Assembly (NCBI GenBank): GCA_003118195.1
Contig: BEXV01000491.1
Span: forward strand, 1 to 39,550
DNA: 39,550 bases
Reading direction: 5' to 3'
DNA from: Hemicentrotus pulcherrimus
Taxonomy: Eukaryota; Echinodermata; Echinoidea; Camarodonta; Strongylocentrotidae
The notes under the pieces are model-generated. The model saw only the letters and a list, made by a program, of their open reading frames with translations, was not told the origin of the DNA and did no database searches. The position numbers were made by a program, and so were the translations under genes. Shown in pieces: positions 19,680 to 30,689 of this stretch; within the stretch, counting starts at the first letter, position 1, and each line of letters begins with the position of its first letter.

Positions 19680-22360
19680 CAGAGGACACAAAAGGATGGA
19701 AAGAGTTAGGTCTGTTCAGAGTCTGAAGGGCATTCATGCTGTGTTAATCCTGCTATAAAAAATATCAAATTTTTTAAATGTCAAGAGAAATACTAGGCTT
19801 GCAAAGACTATCAAAAACCAAGGCAACATGAATGCCTGATTGTACCGCCTAGAGAAATTGAGTTGGATTACGTAATACATCATTGTGATGTTTGTACGAA
19901 ACGATGTGGTGATGCACGAGCACGAGGTTATCAAAAAAAGTGTACTTCTGTTGATTTCTCAAGAGCAATTATGTCATATGAACGTAGAAAACATATTCAG
20001 CATTTACTGGTATATATTTCAATGAAGAATTAGGCTTCCTTCATATTACTAGGCAGAACACTTAGAGAAGAGGACTTGTGAATGTTTGACGGAATCCAAT
20101 ATGGGAAAAGACTTTTTTTAATTGTTTAATTTCTCGTTGGTTAAATGTACACTGGCAACTGTAGGATATTGCTTGTAAGCTCATCTTCTGTTAGTTTTGT
20201 TCTGAACTTTCTAGAAGTCTAATTACTGGATTTTGTTGTTAGTTTGTACTGAATGTTATTTGTACTAAACAGCTTTTCATGATTTTTCTTTTAATTTAAC
20301 TTCGTAACTTTCTAAAAAGAACTTTATTAATGAAATTACTGTTATCATGAAAACAAATCTTAAATTGGTATGTTTTATATATTTGATTATACATGTGCTA
20401 TGGACAAATTGCTAGACATATGTTTTTACACACAATAACAAATTATTGATACACATGCATATTAAATTGTTGTATAGGCTAATTGGAGAGATATGCACAC
20501 ACACACAAGGTAAAACAAATGGGAGAGATGCTTGGAAGGCATATTGAAGAATTGTCAATATCAGTTTGATCAGTTACACTTTTAATACTTTGTAATTTTC
20601 TTATTGATTTCCAATGAGCCATTCGAATCTTGTTATGTTCAAATTAACCTCTTCCCCAAGGAAACTTTGATTCCTGTACTTAACCTATGGGCATGACAGA
20701 ATTTGATAGTCAACGGCTTAAAGCCCACCCGATGTCTCTGTGCTATTCCACCTTCAAGAAGACATCCCTTTAATAAGCTCAACAGGAAAACATCCATCTC
20801 AGTTGCAATTACGCCCTAGTACCCGCCGAATCCTTGGCCCTCATTAGAGATGGAAGATAATTGGGAGGGGGCGGGTCCACAGAGGGCTCCCCCAAATGAG
20901 ACTATGATGGCACCTCCTAACAGACCTTAATCGGAACTGACCTAGAAAGGCAGAGGCGAGCCACGATAAATCAATATTTGTATTTAGCCGAGGAGGTATA
21001 AAGTGGGAAAGGCGGCCCGGGCTCCCAGAGCTAATCTATTTTCGTGAATTTCTTTCCTGATCCGATTCTTTATGAAGGTCTGTTTACAAACAGACTTCAA
21101 GGGTGATCTTACATAGTATGTATATTCATCAGTGATCCAAGTTGAATCCATGTTTTTGAACTGAGAAAGGAGATCATTGGTGTTGAGGATTAATCTCAAG
21201 AAACTAGGAAGGTTAGATGGAGATACCACAGTGTTCAGACTACCAAAATTTAATTCATGGCTTCATGAAAATCTTGAACATCGTATAATGAAATGCAATG
21301 TAATAAAATGCATGTTTGAGCATCGTTTTAAATGAAAGCCAAACAAGAATCAGAGTACCGTTCTAGCCTGAAAGTCGTATCTTACAAGGAAGGTGATGTA
21401 CCATTAAAGGTGAAAATAATTTGTGAACTTTCTTGTTCTTTTCTGTGATTAATGGTACCAATTTTTGTTTCAATTCTTTCTCTTTGTGTTTTGTGGGGAG
21501 AGTTAAAGGTGATATAGATGGAAAGCACTCCTAAAGCTAAGAAATCTCTTTTTATTCCTCTTCAGATCTGTCCTGATCAACTTCTCATATAGACCTGCTG
21601 ATGAAAAAGGCTAAGTTGATGACCTAAAAACAACACAATACTATTTATTATTCTTGTAGTGCTACTTTCAATGGAAAGCAAGACATTTAATAGATAGCAA
21701 GAACTTAAAAGGATAATAGGTATTTCTCTGCTCTGTACGTTCTCCTTAAATCCTTCCCTGAACTGTATTCACACCTAGGCTTTTCAACATGCTTCATTGA
21801 TGATCTAATAAATCACAAATTTCCCTTGCTAATTCTTGTTACGATTTTCTGACTTGGTATGATAAAATATAACTTGGGAAGGCATGAAATGATTGACAGT
21901 CCACACTCCTAAAGCTTATGCATCAGATTCCCTTTTCAGCTCCTGTCACATATTTTACACTTTATCTTACTTTACGCTGATTTGATAGATGAATAAAGTA
22001 ATAATGATTTTTCCACCTGAGAATTATAATGCTTATCCAGGCATTAATGATCAAACCACACCTTTTGATTACTGCGCTTAATTCTTGTTGCCATTCTTCC
22101 TCATATTTCTATTAAGCTAAAAGTTTATCAAGAAGTGTGTTCACATTTATGAAGCGATTACCTTTGATGTTAAACCAGAAGCTGTCAAAAATTATTGACC
22201 AATTGAGTGTTGAATTATTTCATTCCAATAGGTTTTGATCACCCCTATTAGGGATTTGCAAGCCCTAGATTACCAGTATAAATTATCTCAAACTTGATCT
22301 GTAACAGCAAGATGAGTTTATGAAAGTGTATGCAAAAATTTCAGATCAAAAGAATCAGTG
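19680..22360. other. Unique intron-like DNA
   Basis: No gene or strong repeat. 20800-21080 stands out as GC-richer, non-repetitive sequence with GGGGGCGGGTCC, AATCAATATTTGTATTTAGC and GGTATAAAG. It might be a regulatory element. If the exon model is right, all of this is intronic. Confidence 0.45.
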
Positions 22361-22361
22361 G

Positions 22362-22363
<2 letters not shown>

Positions 22364-22398
<35 letters not shown>
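22364..22398. repeat. (TC)n microsatellite
   Basis: About 17 uninterrupted TC dinucleotides in AT-rich surroundings. Confidence 0.92.
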
Positions 22399-22400
<2 letters not shown>

Positions 22401-23536
22401 AATGAGTGAAATTGAAACCCTCAACAAATGGGGTGAACAAAACACTGCCAGTTTCAAGATTCAAATTTGAAAAGAAAAATAAGTGTAATTTTGCTAATAA
22501 TGACTATTTTGACAAATTTTGACACCATATTTTAGGGAAAATCTTTCAATTATGATTTGTTTACAACATTTTAACCCTTTTACAATTTTTAAGATTCTTA
22601 ACTGTGCCATCCCTGCAACACCCTTAAAAAAAGGAGCCATCTGGTTCAAGTTTGCAATGGATGAACCTAGGTCCAACAGTCTTATCTGCTTCAATTTAAC
22701 AATTTGCTAAATTAATTAGTGTGACTGAATCGTTATGCAGCATCTTCAAAAGAAAGCATTAATTTATTATGAGTGACAAAATTACAAATATGATAATACT
22801 GCAATACAGAGCCTTCCTACAATAAAAAAAACTCAATTGAAAATTGACATTCCAACTTATATTCTTCTAAAATGAACTAATCCTGTGACTACTGAAGCCT
22901 CTAATCCCCATAGGTTTCATACAGGGAACACATGGTTCCAGAAGGCAATAGATTAAATAGAATGGGAAAGCTTACAAATATTTTTCCATGGTTACCAGAA
23001 CCCAGCATTCTCTTTATAGTGTGTATGTGTGTGGGTGTATGAAATGTGGATCTTCAGATTAAAAAGGGGGTTAATTTCAGCTAGTAATTAACATGCACCT
23101 GCGTCAGACATTCAATTAAGAACTCATTTTTTTATACACAGGGGAAAGATACCACTAGTAGATAATATGGAAAAAACATTGAAATTAACTAACTTGTAAT
23201 TGAAACATGAAGTTCAAAAACTTCAAACAGTATCTCCAAAAATTAAGACACTAAAAGAAACTGGCCCCAGGTAATCATTTTAATATATTTCTGAATGTAT
23301 TCAAATTCTTGTTTGTTTCTTCTTAATTTGTTTGTGAAGTACAATTTCATGGCTTGCTTCAGGTAGTCTTGAGGTATTTATCATATTTGAATACCTTTTG
23401 GTATTCTTCTAGGTTTCCTGTTTCCCAATCTAAACTCAATAGATTTTCTAAGAAATAATTGATCAAGATTTGAAATGTATTGCCATAGTGTTAATTGACA
23501 GCAAAACCAACTCTGCCTTCTTGGAAAATTATAATG

Positions 23537-24190
23537 CCTATCTTGCAAATTGGCAATATGTAACCTTTCAACATGATTAGAACGACTACCACCACTCATT
23601 TTATCAATAATGTTGTTTTTCATAAATTGGTAATATTGACACTTTGCTGAATACCACTATGACTGTCTGTAAGAACATAAACTTGCAAGGTAACACTTGG
23701 CATTTACTTGATATTTTACTGAATACCACTGCAAGTGTCTGCTAGGATATTGAACTTGCAAATTGGCAACACTTGGCCTTTACTTGATATTTTACTAAAT
23801 ACCACTGCAAGTGTCTGCTAGGATATTGAACTTGCAAATTGGCAACACTTGGCCTTTACATGAGATTTTACTGAATACCACTATGACAGTCTGCTAGGAT
23901 ATTGAACTTGTAAATTGGCAACACTTGGGCTTTAAATAAGATTTCACGGAACACAATCAATTACCCCTTAGGAAATACATAAAATGTCATATCTGCAAAA
24001 TGCCAAATACTCGGCCTTTAAAAAAGATTACACAATGAGTACCGGTATCTTCTAGAATATTCAACTTGGAAATTGGCAATGTCTGGCCTTTAAACAAGAT
24101 TTCACTGAATACCACCACTGCCTTCTAGGACGTCAAACATGCAAATTGGCAATACTTGAACTTTAAACGAGATTCGGCTGAAGACCACCC
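23537..24190. repeat. Minisatellite, ~75-base unit, about nine copies
   Basis: CTTGCAAATTGGCAA or variants occur at about 23543, 23621, 23681, 23754, 23830, 23906, 23992, 24064 and 24138, a period of roughly 75 bases. Each unit also carries GGCCTTTAAACAAG-type sequence, ATTTCACTGAATACCACT and a TGTCTGCTAGGATATT block. The middle three units are nearly identical, while both edges are diverged, as expected of unequal exchange acting on the array core. Confidence 0.9.
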
Positions 24191-24194
24191 CTGC

Positions 24195-25720
24195 CTTACA
24201 GGTAATGATAGTGGTGATAATGATTACGATGGAAATTGGGGGTGGAGACCAGCTAGGGGCTTTTCAGCTTGGTGTGTGTGTGTACTTTCACGCCTACATT
24301 CAGGTCTCGGGGGCAGAGATGCAAGTCACGCAACCTTTGGAGGCAAATATTGCAAACACAGCTCCGACGGCAAAACGTAATTTGATGGAATTCAGGCAAA
24401 ACTCCAATGTAAGGTTATACATTCATGTTCGGACAGTTTTTCTTCTCACCCTTTTTCTGACATTTAGATATTCATGTTTCATTTACGCATTTCTATTATC
24501 ATATGATTAAAAGCATTTTAAAGCATTTTACGAGGAATTAGTTTTCTTCTGGCTCTCAGTAAATATATGATATACATGTATACAGATATTGAGTACCAGA
24601 GAGGCGATAACAAGCATAATTTTTCCAAAAAAATAGTGCCCATCTGGCTTTCAAAAGATGAAATGCAATGTATGATTAAAATTACTATTCAAGCCTATTC
24701 ATATTTCTGATGGGAGCCATAAGAAGCTCCACTCCTGTCTTTTTTTCTTTCAAGGCAGGATTTATTTTTAAGGGCTAAATTGATCACATATTGATCTCCA
24801 AATAGGCAACTACAATATTTGTCTCTTATTGCTACATTTCTTGAATAACATCTAAACAAATAATAAACAATTGCAGGAATGGTGTCGAAAAGTTGAAAAA
24901 TTAAAATTTTGATTGAAAAAGAATGAATTTGAATATCTCAATACCGGTATGTTGCCAATTTAAGAATTTTAAAATTTATTTTCCTTTTTGAATTTCCTGA
25001 CATCAAAGGCAAGATAGTCATGAATTTGAAATGGATGCAGTGTGTGCAGAAATTATTGCTCTTTCTACTCATGCATCTGGCATAATTTTTAGGGCTCTGA
25101 ATCACAAATTATCCAGCCGAACCACAAAATGTGGAATGATTGTCGCAAAAGGGTTGATGCCCTGAGTTCTTTTACATATTTTCTTTTGAGTGTTACAATG
25201 ACTGTTACAATATATAGTTATTAAGCCTTTCTGGCTCTAGAGTATATATATACACAAATTATGATCTTTTCAGCTGCCAACTAGAAGACTGGAATAGCTT
25301 TTGTCAATGTCTGTAATGACCTTCCTGCAGGCATCCAGCGATATGCATGCACCTCATTAATGGAAATGCTCAATTTACTTCAAAATTGACAGTATCAACA
25401 AAAACTTCTGAAATACATCATTCATAAAGGAAAGAAAAATAAACTTATTTGTTGAGAAATAGACAAACATAGTAAAAAAGATCATGATGAATGCTATATA
25501 ACAGCTAGGTTTGCCAACTTTATCTCCCAATGTATATATATATTTTTAATATCTCTTATTTTCTACCTCCGTTTTATCCTGTCCTCTTCCCCTGTAAGTC
25601 ATTTTACCTATTCAAAATCCATTCCACCACTCTCTATCTCCTCTCTCTTTTTACCCATATGTATATTTCCTGTTCCCTCTGCACCGTTCCCTCTCTTACC
25701 TCTGCTCTTTCCTAATTCTC
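24195..25720. other. Mostly unique DNA
   Basis: 24230-24380 is GC-richer with an open plus frame of about 100 codons and a GTGTGT run; exon status is not convincing. 24520-25500 is AT-rich with two TACCGGTA words nearby and short CTGGCTCTC motif copies at 24549, 24643 and 25230. Confidence 0.45.
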
Positions 25721-25721
25721 T

Positions 25722-25971
25722 CTCCCCTTTCCTTTCTCTCTCTCTCTCCACTTCTCCCCTCCCTCCACTCTTTAATACCCATCTACCCCGATAATGTTCT
25801 CTCTCTCCCTCTCTCCCTTTAATCTGCCCACTTCTTCCCTCCCTCCACTGTTTAATACCCATCTACCTTGATAATGTTCCCTTCCTCTCTCTTGCTTGCT
25901 CTCTCCCTCTCTCTGCCCACTTCTCCCCTCCCTCCACTCTTTCACACCCATCTACCTTGATAGTGTTCTCT

Positions 25972-26009
<38 letters not shown>

Positions 26010-26044
26010 ACCCTCCCTTCACTCTTTAATACCCATCTATCTAC
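25722..26044. repeat. Degenerate minisatellite, 80-90 base unit, with TC tracts
   Basis: Four units start near 25749, 25828, 25917 and 26007. Each has a CTCCCCTCCCTCCACTCTTT-like block, then CACCCATCTACC, then TTGATAATGTT, and three are followed by a (TC)n stretch. The last unit merges into the candidate exon at 26045. On the minus strand each unit holds a version of the exon's 3' end and donor (ATTATCAAG then GTAGATGGG). One unit has mutated CAAG to CGGG and another has a T/A change. The array probably grew by slippage or unequal exchange from the exon-intron junction. Confidence 0.8.
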
Positions 26045-26283
26045 CTTGATAATGTTGATGTTGAGGGCCTCCCTCGCATGATGACTGGAGAGGAGGATGA
26101 ACGAGAAGATCAAGATTGACAGAAGGATGGAAAAGATGATGATGGTTGCAACAACAGAAAATGTTGTTGTCACGACGACCATACCGACCTGCTCACGACG
26201 ACAGCCGAACAAGAGCCAAGCGAGTCCAAGAGGATAAAGAAGATCGTCGACAGTGACGATGGAAAAGAAGACGAGCCCTGCGT
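26045..26283 (-). CDS. Candidate 5' exon: hydrophobic N-terminus / signal peptide
   Basis: On the minus strand an in-frame TAA lies at 26390-26392. The first ATG after it starts at 26182, with G at -3 and +4, a favourable context. The frame reads MVVVTTTFSVV, then about 25 hydrophobic residues (TIIIFSILLSILIFSFILL), then SSHHAREALNINIIK. It reaches ATCAAG followed by GTAGAT, a possible donor, after 46 whole codons, so phase 0 matches the exon at 17608. The hydrophobic run followed by SSHHA suggests a signal peptide, or a type II anchor lacking the usual basic flank. A good acceptor (GCTTTGCCCCCAG) ends at 26284, so this could instead be an internal exon starting at 26283, with part as 5' UTR or an extra hydrophobic stretch. 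Caution: this strand is pyrimidine-rich, which removes stops and favours F, L, I, S and V by composition alone. Confidence 0.36.
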
Positions 26284-26531
26284 CTGGGGGCAAAGCAACA
26301 AGGGTGAGAGGAGACAGATAGGGGGTGGTGATGAAGAGAGGGAAGGGATCTCCGACAAAATGGGCAGATGATAGAGGGAGGGGCTGCGATTAGACCAGGG
26401 GCAAATGTTTGTCGCTCTCGAGTCCAGGCCCCTGATCTCTCAATCGGCATCGCGCATCAGACGTGAATATTCTCCCCGGGAAGGGCGATCCGTCTATTCC
26501 AAACAAGCTGCCAAATCGCTGACACAGTCAT
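26193..26531 (-). promoter_or_regulatory. Possible 5' leader with upstream ORFs
   Basis: If 26182 is the start codon, the sequence 5' of it has three upstream ATGs. One opens a 24-codon ORF (26531-26457). Its TGA overlaps the ATG of a five-codon ORF (26457-26440) as TGATG. A third ATG at 26450 opens an 85-codon ORF ending at 26193, 10 bases before the main ATG. This arrangement would lower or condition translation. The region from about 26160 to 26660 is also richer in G+C and CpG than its surroundings, as expected near a gene start. No transcript evidence is available here, and the leader may be interrupted by an intron ending at 26284. Confidence 0.25.
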
Positions 26532-26664
26532 GTGAGGCTAGTCTAGCTGAGTAAACTGAAGATGAAGAAGAAGAAGCGACTCAGGGCGCATGAAGAAGAT
26601 GGCTTAAGGAAAGAGAAAGAAATGAGTTGGTGAGTGGGGACGGCGGCATCTGAAAACAACCATA

Positions 26665-27245
26665 CCTCATCCTAGCGCAACTTCTCTCTACCAATCAAGC
26701 CTTGGAACAGTTAACACCATCTATCAAAGATGGGGGTATTTACCCAAAGTGGAATACATTGTCTATTTCTCACACATCCTTGACATTCAAGCATGCAATA
26801 AGTGCTCTAGCCCTTCAATCTATTTTTCCTGTTGTTGTCTAATTTGATATTGTTATCAATTATTCTTATTTTAAATGGATGGTGAAACTAAAGCAATGAT
26901 AGATATAACACAACTTGTCGAAAATGGTCAAACTGTTCATGTCTATTTATACTACCGGTATACATTGTACACAAAGCATACTCAAGGTTGCTTTTCATAC
27001 CGCAAGAGATGTCTGCATGTAATTTGAAAAAGCCGTTGTTATTCTTGCACTTTCTGATGCGTTGCTATTAACATGGAGGCATGGAGCTGTAATTTTAATT
27101 TCATATAACTGATTTGTATTTATATTTCGTACTTTGGAGGGGGTGTTTTGATCAGAGCTTGTCTTTTTTTTTTTTGTCAATTTTTATTCACTTATTTCTT
27201 TTTTCATTTGTCTTTTTTTCAGATATTTTCTTGTCATTTTTCAAA
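26665..27245. other. No gene seen upstream of candidate first exon
   Basis: Unique DNA. 26940-27240 is AT-rich with a poly-T run at 27164-27176. No clear TATA-type core promoter was identified on the minus strand. Confidence 0.4.
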
Positions 27246-27249
27246 TATA

Positions 27250-27985
27250 TGTGAGCATTTGAAGAGCTATCCTTTTCAGTGGACATTGCTTACAAAGATA
27301 TTCTTCCAAACTAATATAAAGAGAATTAAAAATTTCACAAATTATTGTTCACCTTTGCCTGAACTTCACCTTCTCCTTAGGCAGGGACAAAAATGTATGG
27401 GACGTGCTCAGAGGGGGGGAGTCTGTTACTCAACCATTTGTGACAATAACGCTTGATTAATCTTCCGTATCAAATGGAATATTAGAAGCATGTGGTTAAT
27501 AACGTCTGGCTTGGCCTATCTTCAATCATGTGGGATCTAGGACCTCTTTTTTTTCTCTTCATTTTGAAAGTGCAATGGATATTTATTAAAAAGACCTTTC
27601 TTTGTTATTTTGTAAGGGGGAGGGAGGTAAGGAGGGTTGTTAGTCACCAAATAATTCAACACATATATTTATATCACCTCCTGCATCTAAACAAAAAGAG
27701 ATTGATTCCGTATTTCTAAACTTTTAATGAAATACCAAAACAGATTCCTTGTTCACTTAGTGTCAGCAAAATCTTTTAAATTGCAAACGAGTGATGAAAA
27801 AGACAAGGAAATTGTTATGTTAAACGACACATTACAAGTAGCTGTTACTTGTCATGTTTCTGAATATTAGGGCATTCGAAGAGCCATCCTTTTCAGGGGA
27901 CATTTTATTTTTATAATACTCTTCCATACTAACATAAAAAGAAAGAAAGGGTTCACAATTTAGTTTTAACCTTTCCTAGAACATA
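27250..27985. repeat. Two direct copies of an interspersed fragment (~130 bases)
   Basis: 27250-27375 (GCATTTGAAGAGCTATCCTT and TTCAGTGGACATT) matches 27865-27985 (GCATTCGAAGAGCCATCCTT and TTCAGGGGACATT), including ATTCTTCCAAACTAATATAA and the CACAA(T)TT and CCTTTNCCTGAAC blocks. A third, inverted copy lies at about 32950-33075. The family is dispersed and not coding. Confidence 0.7.
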
Positions 27986-28210
27986 AGTTTACCTTTAATC
28001 CCTGAATCCTGAGTTATGATATCTATGATTTTATGATTATTCTTCCTGCAGTACTAACAGAATTTGTTCTTTTCTGAAGCAGTTTCAACTACTAATATCT
28101 GGATACGAGGTCTGTCTGAAATGACCTAGATTACCGTTCAGATCAACAGTAGCCAACTATGTACATACTTTATGACAATTTGTATATATCCCTGTTAGTT
28201 GCGATCGATA

Positions 28211-28510
28211 TCACAGTGCAAGAATATTGACAGCATTTATTGACGGAAGTTGTAGTGTTTGTATAGTGTTTAAGGGGCAGATCAGAGTTTTAAAAAGAAC
28301 TTGTGTTTCATCATTCAATGCAATATGAGATATACAGTTGAAGGTTGAAAGGATAATTAAGGGACTATTATTGTTCAATAGCCAGAAAGCTGTGCAAGAA
28401 TATTAATGGCATTCATTGACTACGCTGTAGAGTTGATTCTGTTTAAGGGATCAGATTAGTGTTTTCCATAAGACATTTAATTTCCTCATTCAACACAGTA
28501 TCAGATTAAT
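28211..28510. repeat. Tandem duplication, ~177-base unit, two copies
   Basis: GTGCAAGAATATTGACAGC at 28217 is repeated as GTGCAAGAATATTAATGGC at 28393. In both copies CATTTATTGAC or CATTCATTGAC, TGTAGTGTTT or TGTAGAGTTG, TGTTTAAGGG, CAGATCAGAGTTTT or CAGATTAGTGTTTT, and TCATTCAA(T/C) follow in the same order. Confidence 0.65.
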
Positions 28511-28519
28511 ATTGGAATG

Positions 28520-29610
28520 TTACAAAATAATGAAAACGGGCAAGAGTAGAAAGCTATTGCGTCCTGGAAAATTACCACAAAAGAAAAATCATAATAAACA
28601 AATTAATTAATCACAACTCATTTATATTCCAAAACATTTGGGCAAGAAATTTTCAAAGGAATACTCAATAATTGGCCACACAGGTAAAGTGATAGGCTAG
28701 AACAAAACAGGGCGGGTTCTTGTTTCTTAAAATAAGAAATATAAAACATTTATCCTGAAAAGAGGTTTAAGTGATATTGTTGATTCAATAGACAGAAAAA
28801 TTCATCAATAAGCAACTGATATATATCTATATGTCAGCGTCTTTACACTGTTAGAAGATGGATATTTCATCTGTTTGACAAAGATTCAGAATATAAATGG
28901 GGAGAATAACACTTTTTGTTTCATAACGGATATGAATACATCATGAAACCAGAAGCACTTCCAGGAATTGACTTAAAAAAGAGTGTGATTAATAACAGGA
29001 AAACCCATACCTGACCTAGTTTCATAAAGCAATCATTTATTTCATGCACGCCTCAAACTGTGTGATAGATGGCTTGATTGAAAGAGAGAAGTTTCAGTTC
29101 TAAAGCCAACTTAGAATATTAGCAGTACGGCTTCATTTAGAAGGAAAAAAACCTATTTAAAAAGTGATTATTGTAATCATGCAATCATCATAGGTTGTGG
29201 TGTGGCTTACAATAAGTTACAGTGTAGTTTATGCAAGGCAAATGTAAATGAAATCGCAAAATTCCTTTAAAAAAACCCCACATACCCTGAAAATTACTAA
29301 CAAGGATATGTACACATGGGACAACAATGCACTATAAAACATCCATGGCCAGGAAACAGTTTCAATACTATATGGACTGTCTTGTTTATTTTTCGTATTT
29401 TTCGTATTATTCGGCAATTACGCATTTTCTTTCAGAATCATTTGACAGATAAATATTTACTTATTTATTTATACATAAATTTGGGGTGATATTTTGGTTA
29501 TATAACCATTTTTGTTGGTTGTAAACAGAACTGAAGATTATTTTTAAGTTACTCCCTTCTTGCTCTATGCAGACAATATAGAACATAATAGGCATTGTAT
29601 TTTGTGCCGA
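28520..29610. other. No gene seen
   Basis: AT-rich unique DNA without long frames or definable repeats. Confidence 0.5.
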
Positions 29611-29635
29611 GTCAAACTAATACTGCACCTTTAAA

Positions 29636-29923
29636 ATGGCAGAGGAATATATTATTCTCACTGATGAAAGAGTAGATTACCACAATGAAAGATACACGCC
29701 CCCTTCTTATTGTGCAACGAGGGATGTAATGGTGCATACAAATGAAAATATTAAGCATTTTGTATGCTTTAAAGGTAGTATTATTAAAAAACATTATCAC
29801 AAGATCGAAGTAAAGTGGCCATACCGATTCTGCGGTAGGTTCAATGACAGTCCATTATGGGATAGATGTAACATTAATTCCCTTTTGATTCCAAGCTTCC
29901 ATGCTTTGTATGGCCTCGTGTAA
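29636..29923 (+). CDS. Isolated 95-codon ORF, unknown
   Basis: An AAAATGG start context follows an in-frame TAA 15 bases upstream. The 95-residue product is balanced and non-repetitive, with MAEEYIILTDERVDY at the start, four Cys, several His and Trp, and no signal peptide or membrane segment. It sits in AT-rich DNA with no splice signals or partner genes that I can identify. It lies outside any microsatellite, which makes it the cleanest isolated ORF in the window. One frame of this length in 40 kb is still within chance. No family recognised. Confidence 0.15.
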   Translation: MAEEYIILTDERVDYHNERYTPPSYCATRDVMVHTNENIKHFVCFKGSIIKKHYHKIEVKWPYRFCGRFNDSPLWDRCNINSLLIPSFHALYGLV

Positions 29924-30404
29924 GGGCAACAGGTTGCCATGCATTGCACAATATCTTCAATCCCGTTTAAATTAGTTCCTTTTTTTTTAACCTCTCCAGG
30001 CTACCATTAATTTTCTAGCGATTGAAGAGAGGGGAAAATAACGTAATGCTTTCGAGAAAAGTGCAGAAATACATAACCCTGTCTGGCTTGTTAAACCAGT
30101 ACGTGGTGAGAGAGAAAGAAGCCTATGAAAGCGTGCTTGCCACAAGCAACGGCACCTAACTCACCTTCCTCCTTCGTTAGACGCAAATGCATGTCAGGCA
30201 GCGACTATATATCCACAGAGAAAGGGGTGAAAACAAGAGGGAAAAGGCAGAAAACATCCCTGCCGGCGATATATACACCATCCAAATATGGCCAGAAATT
30301 GGAGGGCTAATGAGTAAACACGACTACACTGCCATTCCACTTGCTTCTTTGGAGGAATATCGCGTGGAATAATGATGGGGAGTAGATCAAAAGCCACTGC
30401 TTGG

Positions 30405-30478
30405 GAGAGTGGGAGGGAGAGAGGGAGAGAGAAGCAGAGTGGGAGGGAGAGAGCGAGAGAGAGAGAGAGAGGGAGAGC
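30405..30478. repeat. GGGA/GA microsatellite
   Basis: Alternating GTGGGAGGGAGAGAG-type units grade into a perfect GA run. Purine strand is plus. Confidence 0.88.
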
Positions 30479-30689
30479 TTCGGCAAAGACACATACTTCA
30501 AATCCGACATGAAAAGATGCAGTCTGCTTTGATAAAAGAGGCAACCCTTCGCATTCTCCTACCCCACAACATCTTGTTCTCTCTATATATTTCTCACTCT
30601 CCTAAGCTGTTTATCTTGAGCAACATTTTCCAGTATTGTATCCATCCATCTCATTGTATAATGTAATATTCATAATATATTTCTTTTTG

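Noticed and set aside
24205..24510. Plus-strand frame that might hold an exon (about 24305-24378) ending at AAC|GTAATT
   Set aside because: The acceptor tract is a GT run rather than polypyrimidine, coding bias is weak, and the other strand is no worse.
30194..30544. 116-codon minus-strand ORF
   Set aside because: Half of it is GA/TC microsatellite translation. The rest lacks recognisable features.
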